From Pseudisothecium myosuroides (taxonomy: Eukaryota; Streptophyta; Bryopsida; Hypnales; Lembophyllaceae), in assembly GCA_951799445.1 (NCBI GenBank), contig OX637288.1:9116501-9180500 (forward strand): a stretch of 64,000 bases of DNA. Reading direction: 5' to 3'. The notes below the pieces were generated by a model. The model ran no database searches, was not told the origin of the DNA, and saw nothing but the letters and a program-made list of their open reading frames with translations. This document shows, one piece after another, positions 49,501 through 61,916 of this stretch. A program made the translations under genes and the position numbers. Position 1 is the stretch's first letter. Every line of letters starts with the position of its first letter.

Positions 49501-50707
49501 CTTGTAGGGCTTCTATCTAAGCAACCACATGTTTGAGTCATTTTTGAATTTTAGCAAGTTAACTAGATAACTCTAGATGAAGCATCCTACAATAAGATCA
49601 ATTTGCCAAGGTTGAGCATTGTGTGCACTCTATAAGTGCTTGACAATTTCAGTAACTTCAGACACATACCATGCAAGACTACAAGGAGTAGGAGAGAGCT
49701 GAAGAGAAGTGAGTTTGTTACAAGGCATTGGAAAAGCTGAATTGCATGTAGGGTTTGGCAGAACTTTGCTATTGCCGCGGCACATGAGTATGTTTAGTTT
49801 GCTTTTTGTCTTGTAGAAAAAGTGTCAATTTTAGTAGCCGTCTTTGCAATTAAATGCAAACAATGGTATCCATGCTTGCCATCCTACAAGCTCTTCAAAT
49901 TAGTGTCTATTTTTGTCACGATTGCTAGAAGTTGTAAGTGCATTGTTTTTGTCCTTTGACTAGGAACTGCCCAGCTAATGATGTGGTTGGCTTGTCCTCT
50001 CACACTAAGCCTAATTTAGAGAAGTCATGATGAAATTTTTTTAGTACATAGAAGATGCCCATGCATGCAAAGTCTACTTAGAGCACAATGGCCTACTACC
50101 GCTCTAAAGATTCTTTCTACTGTTTTTTCAGAATCTCCACTTGCACAAAAGAACAAAGGCCTTCAATGAGCCGGAAAATACCCATGCTTTGTTTTGCACT
50201 AACCCTACTACTTCCAAAAAATTAAATCAGATCAAAAACAGCTCTTATGTTGTCTCTGCAACTGTCGAAAATTGTTCATCAGATACATAGTGTCTATAGC
50301 ATCGTTACAAGGTTAATATTAGCATTAGAGGACTAGAGGTAGTTACTGCCAATTGGAGGATTTATTTTGTTCTGATTTTTTTGGTATTCTTAAGGATAAA
50401 TAAATCTTCTAATTTATTATTGGGATTTTTATTTTGAAAAAGTGTATGTAAAAATGTATAGTGTAATGTGAATTCTAAAGACATTTTGGCATGTCAAGAT
50501 TTTATTGGAGGTGTTTCACGTGTTTTTTACTTCTAAAAATTGGTGGAGATATACCTAACATCTATTACTGTATATTGAAATTAAAAATTAAAAAACCATC
50601 GTGCAAAAAACATTCACAAACAAAGGTCAAAGTCATTTGAAATTCTAGGGTAGGGTTCAACAAAAACAAATTCATTCACTTTGATTGTTAATATCTTTCA
50701 ATTTGTA
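45441..50707. other. Gene-poor AT-rich stretch
   Basis: From 46622 to 51822 no frame of 60 codons exists on either strand, and no protein family could be recognised in fragments. Contents noted: the tail of the piggyBac-like leader region to about 45660, an (AT)n plus T-run at about 46475-46508, and weak direct repeats such as gttgaatt/aattatgagttc blocks at 48330-48420. The last part runs into the tandem repeat at 50708. No RNA gene was seen. Confidence 0.5.
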
Positions 50708-51507
50708 CTAATGTGCCTACGCCGTTGCTATAAAAGAACAAAATAAAAATGAAAGTAATTTTCTAATTTTTTTATTTATAAAAACTTTGAAATTCAATAT
50801 CTTTTATGCCTTAAGTCGAAACGCTACAAATCAAAGCCTGTGCATCCCTCCTCAAGCATAGCTTTTTGACAATACCAACGATGCAACTAGGGGATACACA
50901 ATCTCGAAGATCTCACCATAACAAACAAAACAAAACAAACAACCTAACTTAAGGTACAGACTAGTGTGCCCTGTACCGTTGCTACAATCAAAATAAAAGT
51001 AAAAATAATTTTTTAATTGTTAAATTTTTTTTTAAAAAAAACTCAAAAATCTATAACTTTCACATCGTAGATCCAAGAGTCATGAAACAAAGCCCGTGAA
51101 CCACTCCTTACACAGCGCTTTCCAATGGTACCAAGAATGCAACCAGGAAACGTATTGTTTGAAAGATCTCAATTCAACAAACAAAACAGATAGCCTAACT
51201 TAAGATATGGACTAGTGTGCCCTTAAGATATGGACTAGTGTACGTTGGACCATTGCCACAACCAAATTAAAATTTAAAATGATTTTCTAATTTTTTAATT
51301 CAATATAAACTTTGAAAGTCAATAACTGTCACACCATAGATCCAAATGCCACGAAACAAAGTCTGTGCACCCTCCTCACAAAGTGCTTTCCGACGGTACC
51401 AAAAACGTGACTAAAGGACACACAGTCCAAGAGATCTCACCGTAACAAACAAACAAACAAAACAAAACAAAACAAAACAAAACAAACAGACTACCTTAAG
51501 GTACGGA
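50708..51507. repeat. ~260-bp tandem repeat, three units (CTAGTGTGCC family)
   Basis: Units start ctaatgtgcctacgccgtt (50708), ctagtgtgccctgtaccgtt (about 50961) and ctagtgtacgttggaccatt (about 51235), with a stub unit ctagtgtgcccttaagatat between the second and third. Each ends in an (AAAAC)n-like tract and a ctaacttaaggta-type motif. The same terminal motifs bound the dispersed copies at 29320-29935 and 32073-33287. Confidence 0.85.
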
Positions 51508-51529
51508 TGGATGGTCAAACATCACAAAA

Positions 51530-51674
51530 AATTTAGCACATGATCTCATAAAAGTGTAGTACAAGATCCTATAGTCACATTCTCAAAAACTTGGTCAGCT
51601 TCTTTGTATTTTGGGGGCAACGTAGTAGAAATGGCAGTTGCGAGTGGTAAAAAACTGCCTTGGGAGTTTACGGG
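51530..51674. mobile_element. TTAA-flanked piggyBac-like MITE, copy E (3' fragment)
   Basis: The last ~145 bases of the family are recognisable: acaagatcctatagtcac, then gtagaaatggcagttgcgag, then a decayed terminus TTTACGGG-TTGA where others have TAGGGG-TTAA. The 5' part is missing; the tandem repeat directly abuts it. Confidence 0.6.
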
Positions 51675-52203
51675 TTGAAAGGGAACCTAGCGAAGCATCA
51701 ATGATCTGCCATGAGATAGCAGAGATCAATGGGAGAATCTATCTGGCTCAAATATTGGAACCCTAACCCAAGTCGGAGAATCATTTCTCTGAATAGCTAG
51801 AAACTCCAACTAGAAATCACAATTGAAAAAACAGTTGCGACCAAGTTCTAGCAGAAATGTCACAATTTATGTCACCTGGGCTGCACAGGTCCAAACACTT
51901 CTCATTGCATGTGTAATGTCAAAGACAAGAGGAACCATTGTTACAGTTTCGATTGAACTGCAGCTTCATTCCGTAAACCTCGAGTACATAGTTGAGTTTG
52001 CAGGAGAAGGTTGCTGAACCTTTCGAAATTTGTCACTTCTGTAAGGCTGTCCATCTGTTCTACCAGAAGCCTGCTAAGCAGAATCAACATTGAGCATTGC
52101 TGACGGGATACTAGACCCTCTTCTGCTAAGCAGGGCTTTAGATGAGTCCAAGGAAATTCTCTGGTCACCCAAGAATAAATTTAGCTGAGAATCATTACCA
52201 GTT
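51675..52203. other. 3' flank of the lysidine synthase gene
   Basis: No recognised frame. It probably includes the 3' UTR of the minus-strand gene whose stop codon is at 52204-52206. Confidence 0.5.
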
Positions 52204-55200
52204 TCATGTCCAAGAGGCATGGCCACCACCTAGAGGTATCCTAGGGCGGACGACAGCAGAAACCGACACCCAAGGGCAGCGGTGGAAACCAAGAGTCTGC
52301 AAGAAACACATTTTCCTCGTAAGAATTCCTGCAAAACTTCTCATCTGTAAAGAAAGAATCCTATCCCACCCTCACAAAATTCTTTAGTAGTAGCTTGGCA
52401 AATTTTGAGAAGATTTTTAACTAAGAGTCCATGCCACATCACAGCAAATCAAATAAAAGCTCACATTCTCTCACAAGTCAAGAAAATGGTTCATTGCCTT
52501 GATGTTCAAATTGAGCTCAAGTTAAAAAACAAGGAGCCAGGGGTATTTTTTTTCATGCCAATTCAGAGGGTGCTCAACAAGGGTTCTTTAGAATGATAAG
52601 CTGCACCACGAAATGAGAAGAAATAAGTTCTGTACCGGAATTGCTAGTAGTAAGCCTTCAGCATTCACAAGTACGGGTAGTCCTCGTCTCACAGGTTTCG
52701 GGATACACCGGAGAATAGCCAGGACTCGCTGAGCCTTCGAAGTCACATAACCGCCGCAATACGTCGGGTCGACTTTCGGATTCTTGATGTTGCGAGGTTT
52801 TGGTTTTTGACTGGTATCTCTCTTATAGGGAGACTTGGTCAACTCCAGTTGCGTTAGCCGACTTTTCTCTTCATTCGCACCATGCAAATCACTCTCGAGT
52901 CGATAGACACACCAGCTCTTAACCTTGTCATTACTCTTGGATTTGAAATCCGTCTTCAGAACGCGAGTGAGATGGTCAAAATCTGTCTCCTGGTAGTGCC
53001 GGACCCATGCAGCTGGTTCGTCCCTCAAAAGACAGCATCTACCTCTTTGATCGCCGCTCAAGGTCATACATTGTATTTCGTTCGACTTGGTAGGTATTAC
53101 TTTGGGGCCCCAGGAAACTAAATACCTATTCATATAGTAGCAAGAATGTGCTAACGGAAGCATTTGCCTACGATTATCTAATCCATATAAAAAACCCTTA
53201 TGCCTTGGTTCGCTTTTTTTACATTCTTTTATGGTTTTGCTCATAGTATCAGCAATTTCGTTTTTTAATGAGTTCAAAAGAGTAGCGACCTCCTCCGAGA
53301 CTAGTCCAAGCTTTCTCCCTTGGTCCAACACATTTGGTGCTCCACTACTGGCATCGAGAATGGGTTGCTTGCCCCCTTCATAACGTACGTCTTCTGGATT
53401 CCGTAAATGAGGACCTCTTGAATCCACTTTTGTAGATGTTACAACTGAACTTGATTCCCACGACATCAAATCCGATCCCAAGGCAGGCGTTGGAGACTCG
53501 GGAGATAAGCACACCATGACCTTGGAACCCTTAGAGCCTGGGGCAGGCGATACATGGCAACCAGCTAAAGTGAAGGCTTCCTGCACATCAGGGCAGTCTG
53601 TGAGCCCCAAACATCATGGAGTACGGAATCGCTTAAAATAAGAGTACACATAGCATCAATGACAGATATGAGCGACAAATAAAAACTATGCGGTGAATCC
53701 CCATTAAAATGGACAAGAATAGAAAAATCAAGTTAAAGTTGTATAATAGTTTACCAGCTCGCAGTTTGGTACAGGTTAATTACAATGGAGTGTACCTTGA
53801 AAGGGGGCTGACTGATTTTGTCCATCAATATCTTCAGTGCTTTTCCACGAGGTGGCTTCTCCCTCTGCGCTACAAACTGAAGCCCTTACACAAGAGGACA
53901 GCATGTCGGCATGTCAACCAAGCTGTTTGAGGGCACGTCATACCAACCGAAATTGCAACTATTTAATACGAATGCAAAAGATTTTCAGTAATGTGCAGCC
54001 CGATAAACAAAACAGTTTATCCAGGTTTGTTAACCATATACTGTGAAAAACATAAGATTAAAAAAAAAACTCGCCTGCAGTACGGCCACCAAGGCTCTGC
54101 CAAGAACTGCATCGCTTGCATTACTGGATGCAAGGAGGTTCAAATCAATCGCAACATACGCCAAATCCTGGGCACACAAAGTATCAGGTCAGAGACCTTA
54201 ATCTGCCACTACAGCCAGTGTCATATACCAGTGTTCGAGAATAAATCATATCAACGCCATACAATATTTCCGATCACTACACTTCAAATTTCGAAACACG
54301 AGTAGCATGGAAGCAACAGAAGAGAAGTCAGGTCTTCACTTTAGAGACCGTAACAGTCTTCGCCAACAGTTCGTCTCTGGCTTTGTCAAGGACTGCCCGT
54401 GTTTGCCTACAGGCAGCTATCAAGTGATGAATTTGTCGCCTAGAATCGTCTGCAAGCAACAGAAATGACAAGGAGAGTAACGAGAGTTATCTCTGAGGCA
54501 AGATGGCATAATTAAAAATGACGAAATGCAAAGCAAAACCCATCCAATCCAGAAGTTAACTCTAAAAACTCTGTAGGAAAGCCTCCAACTCACCATAAAG
54601 AGGATCTGAAAGAACTTGGCGGATGCGATTACGAGCAAATGTGAGATTTGAATTGGTAGGATCTTCAACCCACTCCTGTCCTGCATCCCTACATACCTGA
54701 TCATAATTGCCAAGATAAGAGCACTTTTCACTTACACAAGTCAAGTCTCAAGGCATAAGCCCCCAAACTTCGATATTTGTAAACACTCTTCATCCGAGAA
54801 TACATAACACTGACGGAGTTGAAAAGCTTGAGCTTCTGATCTAAGGAAAACATCCGAAGAAAGACAGGCAGCCAGAGAACGGTAGATAATTATGCACTCA
54901 GAACCGGAAAATAAGATTACTGCCATTAAAGATATTTTCTACAAGCTCCAGCACGGCATAAAGCAATTGACGTTCTAATCATGTTTGAACTCAGCGCATT
55001 CGAGATTATGTCCCATGCCATTGCAAAAACGGGTGAGGATGATGGGACATACTGCGTATAAGTCTTGCTTAGAAAAATGAAGCAAAGGTCTCACTAATAA
55101 CAACCCGGTGTGGTTCATCGACGTAGGCCGCCGGGAGTAAAAGTGAGACACAAAGGCCATTCCCGCTAAGCCAATAATGCCACTGCTGCGTGCCAACCTC

Positions 55201-56914
55201 ATCATGAAGAGCTCTGCCTGATGAAGATTGCCAACCATAGAAATGTCAGAGTGGTTGTTCACAAAGCTGCTGGATCTCCTCAGAAGGACTGGGTAATGGA
55301 TCCTTGACAAAGAACTCGAAATCGGCCAAAATTCCTCGCAGGGCAACATTCACAGTAACCTCGTCAAGTAGCACTACTCCACGCTCCCAGAAAATGAGAA
55401 GGCACAAAGACGACGAGGGCAAAAAACCTGATCATCGGCTTGATGGCCTGTAAGCAAATTGACGATGCCATGCTTCCAGCATGTCTGTTCCATAAGAGAA
55501 TACCTGCAGCAGACAATTAATAAAGGTTGGAATACAAACATCTAATACATGGTAACGCATTTCTTCTAAGGACCGAACTCTCCCTTCACAAAAGCGGCAG
55601 GAACTCGATACCATAACAAAAGTAATGAAGAACCTTGCATTACGAGCTGCCTCTTGAAGGTGTCCAGAATCAGGCCGTCCATCTAACCATTCACACTTGA
55701 GCACATGACACTCCATGCCTGCATCCATGTATGCACAAACTTCATTACCCATTGCTTAATCGAGATCTAAATCACCCATCAACGCACGTGAAAAGACTAC
55801 TTCTATGTCATCAAATACAACACCCTAAACCCTAAACCCTGTTAAACCCTGTTGCTAAAGTTTCTCGAGACAGAGCTAAAGCAATTCTCATGCAAGGAAA
55901 ACCGTCGTTGGTAAGAGATATAATGATGACGGTGAAATCTCAATGGCCAGGCTGCAAACTGACCAAGATTTGAAACCCAACTTTGCACTTGCAAAGCCTC
56001 TGCAGCACTATCCGGACGCAGTCCATGGTCGACCACAATGCCAGTCGGCCTCTCGGCATAAATCCCGGATTCGCGAAATCCTTGCCACCATTGCTTTGCC
56101 AGTAAACACAGCGCCATGCTGTCTGGACCTCCGGACACAGCAATTGCTGCACTCCAACAGTCAATTCAGTCACACGCCATTGCAAGCTAAACACTGTCTC
56201 TCCTGTTGCCACACAACTCGTGATTTCACTTTCACACAAGGTAAAGGTACCTAACTGAGACAAGTACCTAAATACAGGAACCTGAAATCTCGCACGATAA
56301 GCACTTATTGATTTTTAGAATGTGAACCACCTAAATGTGAGAACTTGTGTCAGTTTTAGGTCATCTACCAATAAAACTTTGAATCTTTATAACTTTTGCA
56401 TACAGCATCCAAATAAATAACGTGTTCTTTGGTGCACTGGAATCCTCTTTGATTTGACACCCAGATACTATTACAAAAAATTTGAACAATAATAGTAACT
56501 ATGCGCAGCGCTTAAACTGTTGCTTTCAAGTGCATAAACTGTTACTTCTACCATAATTCGCACAGTTCAGGTCTTCGACCATCCGCAGTTCAACGACGTA
56601 GAAATGAATCCAAGATATCACTCACTCATTCTCTCTCACACACACACACAATAAAGAGAATGTGAAGATTTGAATACTACCAACCCAATTCAAACATTTG
56701 AGGTTTCAAGTACATGCACTGTCCGAAACTTACCAATGCGATCTTGAGGTTGGATTCCAGCCGCAGCCATCCGACTGGCAAAGACGGCGTGGACATCCAA
56801 AGGCCGAGGAGCCGATCGCAGCACCGTTTCGTCCTCCCGTGACGGAAGCACCATTGTTCCCTTTCTTGGACTCTTGATTGCTCTGGCTAACAACAGAGCA
56901 AAGTCCGCATCCAC
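52204..56914 (-). CDS. tilS: tRNA(Ile)-lysidine synthase, plant RSY3/TilS type (complete, 11 exons, 704 aa)
   Basis: PP-loop ATPase that changes C34 of tRNA-Ile(CAU) to lysidine so that it reads AUA; in plants expected in plastids, where Arabidopsis RASPBERRY3 is the counterpart. Exons: 56914-56734, 56146-55964, 55718-55634, 55503-55428, 55217-55053, 54696-54594, 54449-54340, 54167-54075, 53876-53796, 53580-52636, 52296-52204; phases agree throughout. Motifs: SGGPDS (65-70), VVDHGLRPDS, TGHQADDQ (168-175), ARSSGIIGLAGM, the EWVEDPTNSN block, and C-terminal AGCHVSPAPGSKG and VRRGLPVLVNAEG. It ends with PRIPLGGGH. The 945-bp exon 10 holds a ~250-residue low-similarity insertion between the last two motifs. 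The intron after exon 8 uses a GC donor (CAG|GCGAGT). The ATG at 56914 has an in-frame TAG two codons upstream, so the start is firm. The first 40 residues are not a clear transit peptide. Confidence 0.94.
55822..55851. promoter_or_regulatory. Telo-box cluster (AAACCCTAA-type) in tilS intron 2
   Basis: Reads accctaaaccctaaaccctg and a further gttaaaccctg. Telo-boxes are common in plant promoters and first introns of translation-related genes. Here it lies 112 bp after exon 2 of the minus-strand gene. A regulatory role is inference; it may be only interstitial telomere DNA. Confidence 0.5.
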
Positions 56915-57336
56915 TAAGGAAAATCGGCCCCTCTCATACCCTAATTAATTTTTCCCACACGGCGCTTCTGAAAATACGGCACAGAATGCCCTGCAAGTGA
57001 CTAATGATTTTCAGCTGCAAACTGCGAATGCTTAAACGGTGACAGAGATCAAAGGTCACCAGGGCGACTCCTCGGGGTCACCTGGTTGATTCCGGCGCGG
57101 ACCTGTCTCCTCTCAACCTAAAAAAAACGAATTGCAAAGTGGTGTGCTCGGCAATGAACCCAAGCTCTCTCCACCACTTTGAACAATCGATTAGCTGCGA
57201 CTGATTGCGCAAGAAAACGAGAAATTCGAGAGCTGGAGCTGTGGAGTGTGGATGCTTCAACGGAGTACCGAATTTTTTTCCAAGATTTCTATTTGGAGGG
57301 CGCACTTCTCATCCATTTATGAGGTGCAACTACCGG
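56915..57336. other. Upstream region of the lysidine synthase gene
   Basis: About 420 bp between the tilS start and a MITE. GC content is higher than in the flanking spacer, fitting a promoter/5' UTR. The minus frame at 57078-57305 resembles nothing known. No TATA element can be fixed. Confidence 0.4.
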
Positions 57337-57751
57337 TAAGGTAATATGGTCTAAAAGCGACCACTTTGGCTGGTCTGCCTTTTTCACAGGTTTCCGTAAA
57401 CCAAAATATTTTTGGATCATTTTTCAGAGAAAGAAAAATGGATGCGGAACGTAACGCAAGTGGTTTCATATTTTTTGAATCATTTTTGAATTACTTATGA
57501 ATTTTCAAAAAAAATTGTTGTAGGCACCTATTTGTGACCTTAGGTCTTCTAAAATCTGACCACTTGCAACTTCTAAAGTGATTTGAGTAAATGAAGGCCA
57601 ATGATTGGCTCTTACAGTAGATAATGCTTTCTCTCAATTCTCTCTATGGCTTGAGAGGTCCATTTAAGGACCACCTAATATCCATTTCAGACTTAAATAT
57701 AAGGTTGATTTGAAGAGGCCGCTCACTTTTAGAGCAGACTGCCTTACCTTA
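57337..57751. mobile_element. MITE family 'TAAGGTA', copy 2 (415 bp)
   Basis: Left end TAAGGTAATATGGTCTAAAA with gcgacc following. The right end on minus reads TAAGGTAAGGCAGTCTGCTC then TAAAAGTGAGCGG. Imperfect terminal repeats of about 35 bp match those of 7739-8196. The 3' half also matches 9345-9568. It has no coding frame and no clear target duplication. It sits 423 bp upstream of tilS. Confidence 0.6.
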
Positions 57752-60691
57752 GAGAACTACCATAGTTGTGGCCTTTTACCCTCAAAAAGTTTGAGTAGCT
57801 GCCTTCCTCGAAAGGGATCTGGTGCTACATGGATGGCAGGATTGATAAAAAATAATTCTAAAAATAGATGGCAAGAATTTCAGGAAAATTATTTTTCCAA
57901 AAATCAAAAAAATTGTATGGTGAAAAAAAAAATATTGGAAAAATTCTACTTCTAGCATTTGTCGAACTATATTTTAGGAAAAAAATAAATATTCGGTAGA
58001 AAAATGTCAACCCTACCTACCCTATCTTTACAATAGTCAATCCTAAGAGCAAGAAGTCAATTATGGACATAACCTTGTCCCTTAAACTAGGTCAAGTTCA
58101 TGAAATCTTGAAGATCTACAAATGTCTCCAAAATGTGATTGGATGAAGTTGTGATTTTAAATTTTTTACTCTCTATCTAACCACATTGTGCAATGTAGCA
58201 ATAAAAGTGACGAAAGAGGATGAAGAGTTAAAACTTGAGAGAAGAGTGTTGGTACTCTAATATATACTATTAGTGAGCATGACACTAATTCACCAAAAAA
58301 CCACACTATTTTAAATTTGTGCAAAGTAAAATATTAGTGAATTATATATTAATTTTTATAAAATATATAATTGTATTTGCTTTAATAAAATTGAAGTGAC
58401 AATATTTTTTGCAATCAATTACTTTGTGTCTCCCCTAATTGGATAAATTAGTGTATTAGGCTTACTTTCACTCCTCTTTTTATGTAGGATTATTGTATCC
58501 TTGTCAAGATTAGCCCCCAAAGAAAATTGAGAACCTCCAAAATGTTTAAATTTTTTATGAAGTTGAATTTGGCATCTAGAAAAAAATCTATTTTCATGAG
58601 TACTCAAAAATTTTCATGAAATTTTTATGAAGTTGAATTCGGCATCTTGAAAAAAAATCTATTTTGACATATATTCAAATTTCACTTGTATGCACTTACC
58701 ATTTTCCTTGTATGAATCATGGTGCTTTCAAAACCAATTCCATATAAACAATTCACTACAATCTCACAAAATCTTTATTTTCAAAAATAAATACATGGCC
58801 ACCCACCATCTCTATGCAATTTAGAAATTGTCACATGCTTTAAAGCTTCTTTCTACTATTTGCAACTTGAAAAAGCAATAGTGTATGTGAAATTGTACCA
58901 TTCTTGCGTACTCTATGAATAAAATATTTTATAAAACTTGTACAGCAATGTCAATAAAATCACAAACTTTATATGGTACTTTCATTGATATTTTATGAAT
59001 TCAAAAATAATTTAGATCAATAGGAACTCCAAAAATTGTTCTTGTTTTTGTCACCACCATCAATTGTAAGCTCCTAAATGATTAAATGATTCAAACATTG
59101 GAAAAATTATTAAATGATTGGAACATTGTGAAATTTTAGATGAATATTTTCAACCCTCTCATCTTTGGTACTTTCATTGAGTACAAAGAAGGCCCCATTT
59201 CAAAAAGTCTCATGCTCATATTCTTCTCACTTCACTAAGTGAGCTATCCAGCTATTTCATTGGCCCAAATAAAACTTCACACTCAAATATCTACTAAATT
59301 CAGAAGTCAAATAATCTAATTTTGTTTGAATTTATTCACTCTCAAAGTAAACTACAAGATCCTATCCTTACAATACATCCATATCCTTATATTCCATCCA
59401 ATATTTTTTTGAAATAGAACATAAATCTCTTGAGCGTTTACTCATTTTAAGGTATATCATCCTTTGGCTGCTAGTTTTAATTTGCTAGTGCTTAATTGAG
59501 GTTTTTTAAATGAAAAATGAAAAATACTAAAGCTCAAATGGATGCAAATGTAGGATAACAAAGATAATTGTGGGCAACAAATACCAAATATATCATGTGC
59601 CTATGAGCCACATATTCAATAGGGGCTTGTGCACCCAAACCTATGAGAAGTATAATTTTTAATTGCATTCGCCAAAATTCAGGCATTCTCTATTCATACT
59701 TCTTGTACTTTCAAATAAACATAATTATTTTAAAAATTAGGCATAATGAATCTAATTTTTTTGTAATTTCATTATTTTTTTATAATTTATGATTTCTCAT
59801 AATATTTAACATCCTCACTTAAATTAGTTTATGTCAAAATTGACTACATTAAAGCACATTACAACACATCTAGGTTTTGTCCAAAATTGTCGAGCACTAA
59901 GGGTTAAGGACTGAAAGACAATGAGACTATTTGTGTAGCAAAAGTGGAAGATTGCATATATTAGTATTACAATTAGTATAGTGAAGCCTATATGTCCCCC
60001 AATTTTCACCATTTTGCACCCCAATCTAATATTCTCTCTAATTTATAATTTTCTTAGTTAAAATTTAAAGACCTATATAATTCCCTAAGAATCCCAGCAA
60101 ATGGAATACAACAAAAACTGAACTTTATAGCTTAAATGCTTTCTTTGGTTTCTCAAAGAATGAAGATATTTTCAATTAGAGAAGAAATCAGTTTCAAAGA
60201 TTTAGTCAAGCAAGATTCATTAGTAAAGTTCATTGAGAAAAATATTAACATATCTCAAAGATCCTAAGGTTTGACCTTGTTATTTTGAAGGTTGACCAAT
60301 TCAAGTAGGCCTGGGATACACTTTGTAGCCACATTGCAAATTCTAGAGACTCAAAAAAATTCTATGAAAATTTGAGAATGTCCACACATGAGTCTAATTC
60401 AAATGGAAAAAAGAAACTCATTATCATTGGTCATTTTATAAGGTAACTACACCTAATTTTGACCGCTTTCTAAAACCAACAACTACATATGTTTGCCTAA
60501 AATGTAATCCTACTATTCATAAGAGTCTATGGTCAATTTTAGAAATACCTATTGTGAGAACTCTAAAAATTCAATGTTTATTCATACAATGTCCAAAAAA
60601 TGCATTCTAAAAGAATCTAGAATCCCCTTCTGACTACCAACAAAACCCTACAAAAAGTTTTTCAATATAATAATGGGAACCATGCTTATTT
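57752..60691. other. AT-rich intergenic DNA
   Basis: No gene recognised. A ~70-bp direct repeat starts at 58552 and 58622 (ttttatgaagttgaatt, then ggcatct and aaaaaaatctatttt). The rest is A/T-rich without a readable frame. Confidence 0.5.
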
Positions 60692-61220
60692 GTGTGATTT
60701 TAGGTGCATTTACCTTAGAAGGAATCATGCTTGCAATTTACAACACTCAAATGAATTGCTTAGTTGTGTGATTTCAAGTGCAGTTATGGCCAATTTCATT
60801 AAAATGGCGGTATTCCGGTAATTTGGCACTTTTAGCAGTTCAGACCGCACAGTCTGAACTGTTTTTTCTGAACCAAAATCTTTATCAATACTAGATTTTT
60901 GAAATCTACAATTGTCCTAGATATTTTAAATCTATACCCATCCTAGATTTTTCAAACTGCACGGTCTGATATCAATGTTGATCCTAGATTTCTGAAATCT
61001 AAACAGACCTAGATTTTAACAATGTATATTTGTCCTAGATGTCACAATGTGAATGGCACATGGAATACTGCCATTTTAATGAAATTCGCCATAGTTACCT
61101 TAGGAGGAATCATGCTTGCAATTTACAACACTCAAATGAATTGCTTAGTTATGTGATTTCAGGTGCAGTTACCTTAGGAGGAATTATGCTTGCAATTTAC
61201 AACACTCAAACTGCTCAACT
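60692..61220. repeat. 74-bp tandem repeat, three units, split by a MITE
   Basis: Units read gtgtgatttyaggtgcagtt, accttaggaggaatcatgct, tgcaatttacaacactcaaa, tgaattgcttagtt. The second unit is interrupted after gcagtt by the 307-bp element at 60786-61092. Confidence 0.9.
60786..61092. mobile_element. MITE with ~33-bp TIRs, 307 bp
   Basis: Left end ATGGCCAATTTCATTAAAAT and inverted right end ATGGCGAATTTCATTAAAAT, both continuing GGCRGTATTCC. Flanked by AGTT on both sides (60782-60785, 61093-61096), or AGTTA if the first base of the TIR is not counted. The neighbouring tandem units give the empty site gcagttacctt. Inside are about five degenerate cctagattt...aaatct repeats and a palindrome AGTTCAGAC...GTCTGAACT. 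Superfamily not assigned. Confidence 0.85.
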
Positions 61221-61916
61221 TGCATGTCAAAGTAAGTTCACCTTTTACCAAAGCGCTGCCTCCATTTGCTCTACCAAACTGACGGGCATACGAAGATACC
61301 ATTCAAACGTCGCAGCCCGCAGTACTTATGAAGAGGTGCCCTGCCTTCAAAAATTTTCAACAAATATACAAATCTCTCCCTCTCATCACGACCTCAACTC
61401 ATAATCAACCAGGGTGTACATGGACCACCATTGCAAACTGCACTTCGACCTCTTCTCAAGGAAATTTTGATGAACAGACACAGCGAACGCAATGCTTGGT
61501 CAAAACTGTGCGTCGTCCAGTATATCTCCCTTAGGGGATATAAGAAAGTACACGTTCACATATTGGACTAAAGAACAGTGTAGCACTGTCAAAAATAAAA
61601 ATCTGGTACGATCAAGACGGTAAATTTTTTACCGACTTGGAAAAAGCGTGGCCATCTGTATGGTTACATATGTTAATGCATCAGGCAGTAAAATACCAGG
61701 ATGCAACGATGCTCTCCTTTCACCACACTAAACTACGCGTGGATCCCTGAAACAAGAGATGAAGTAATAGACTCTGGACTAGGACGTCAACAGCTTCAAT
61801 CATCCAGGTCAAAAGGGATGGCGTTGAAGACCTTCAGCAGCTCGAAAATACGGTTTCCACGAGCTCACTAATTAAATCTACAAAAATATACACTGGAGAA
61901 GACCCAAAAAAATTTC

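Noticed and set aside
50708..51507. CRISPR-like array
   Set aside because: Units are ~260 bp, abut without spacers, and the organism is eukaryotic.
52882..53121. Plus-strand frames inside the lysidine synthase exon
   Set aside because: Antisense shadows of the 945-bp coding exon.
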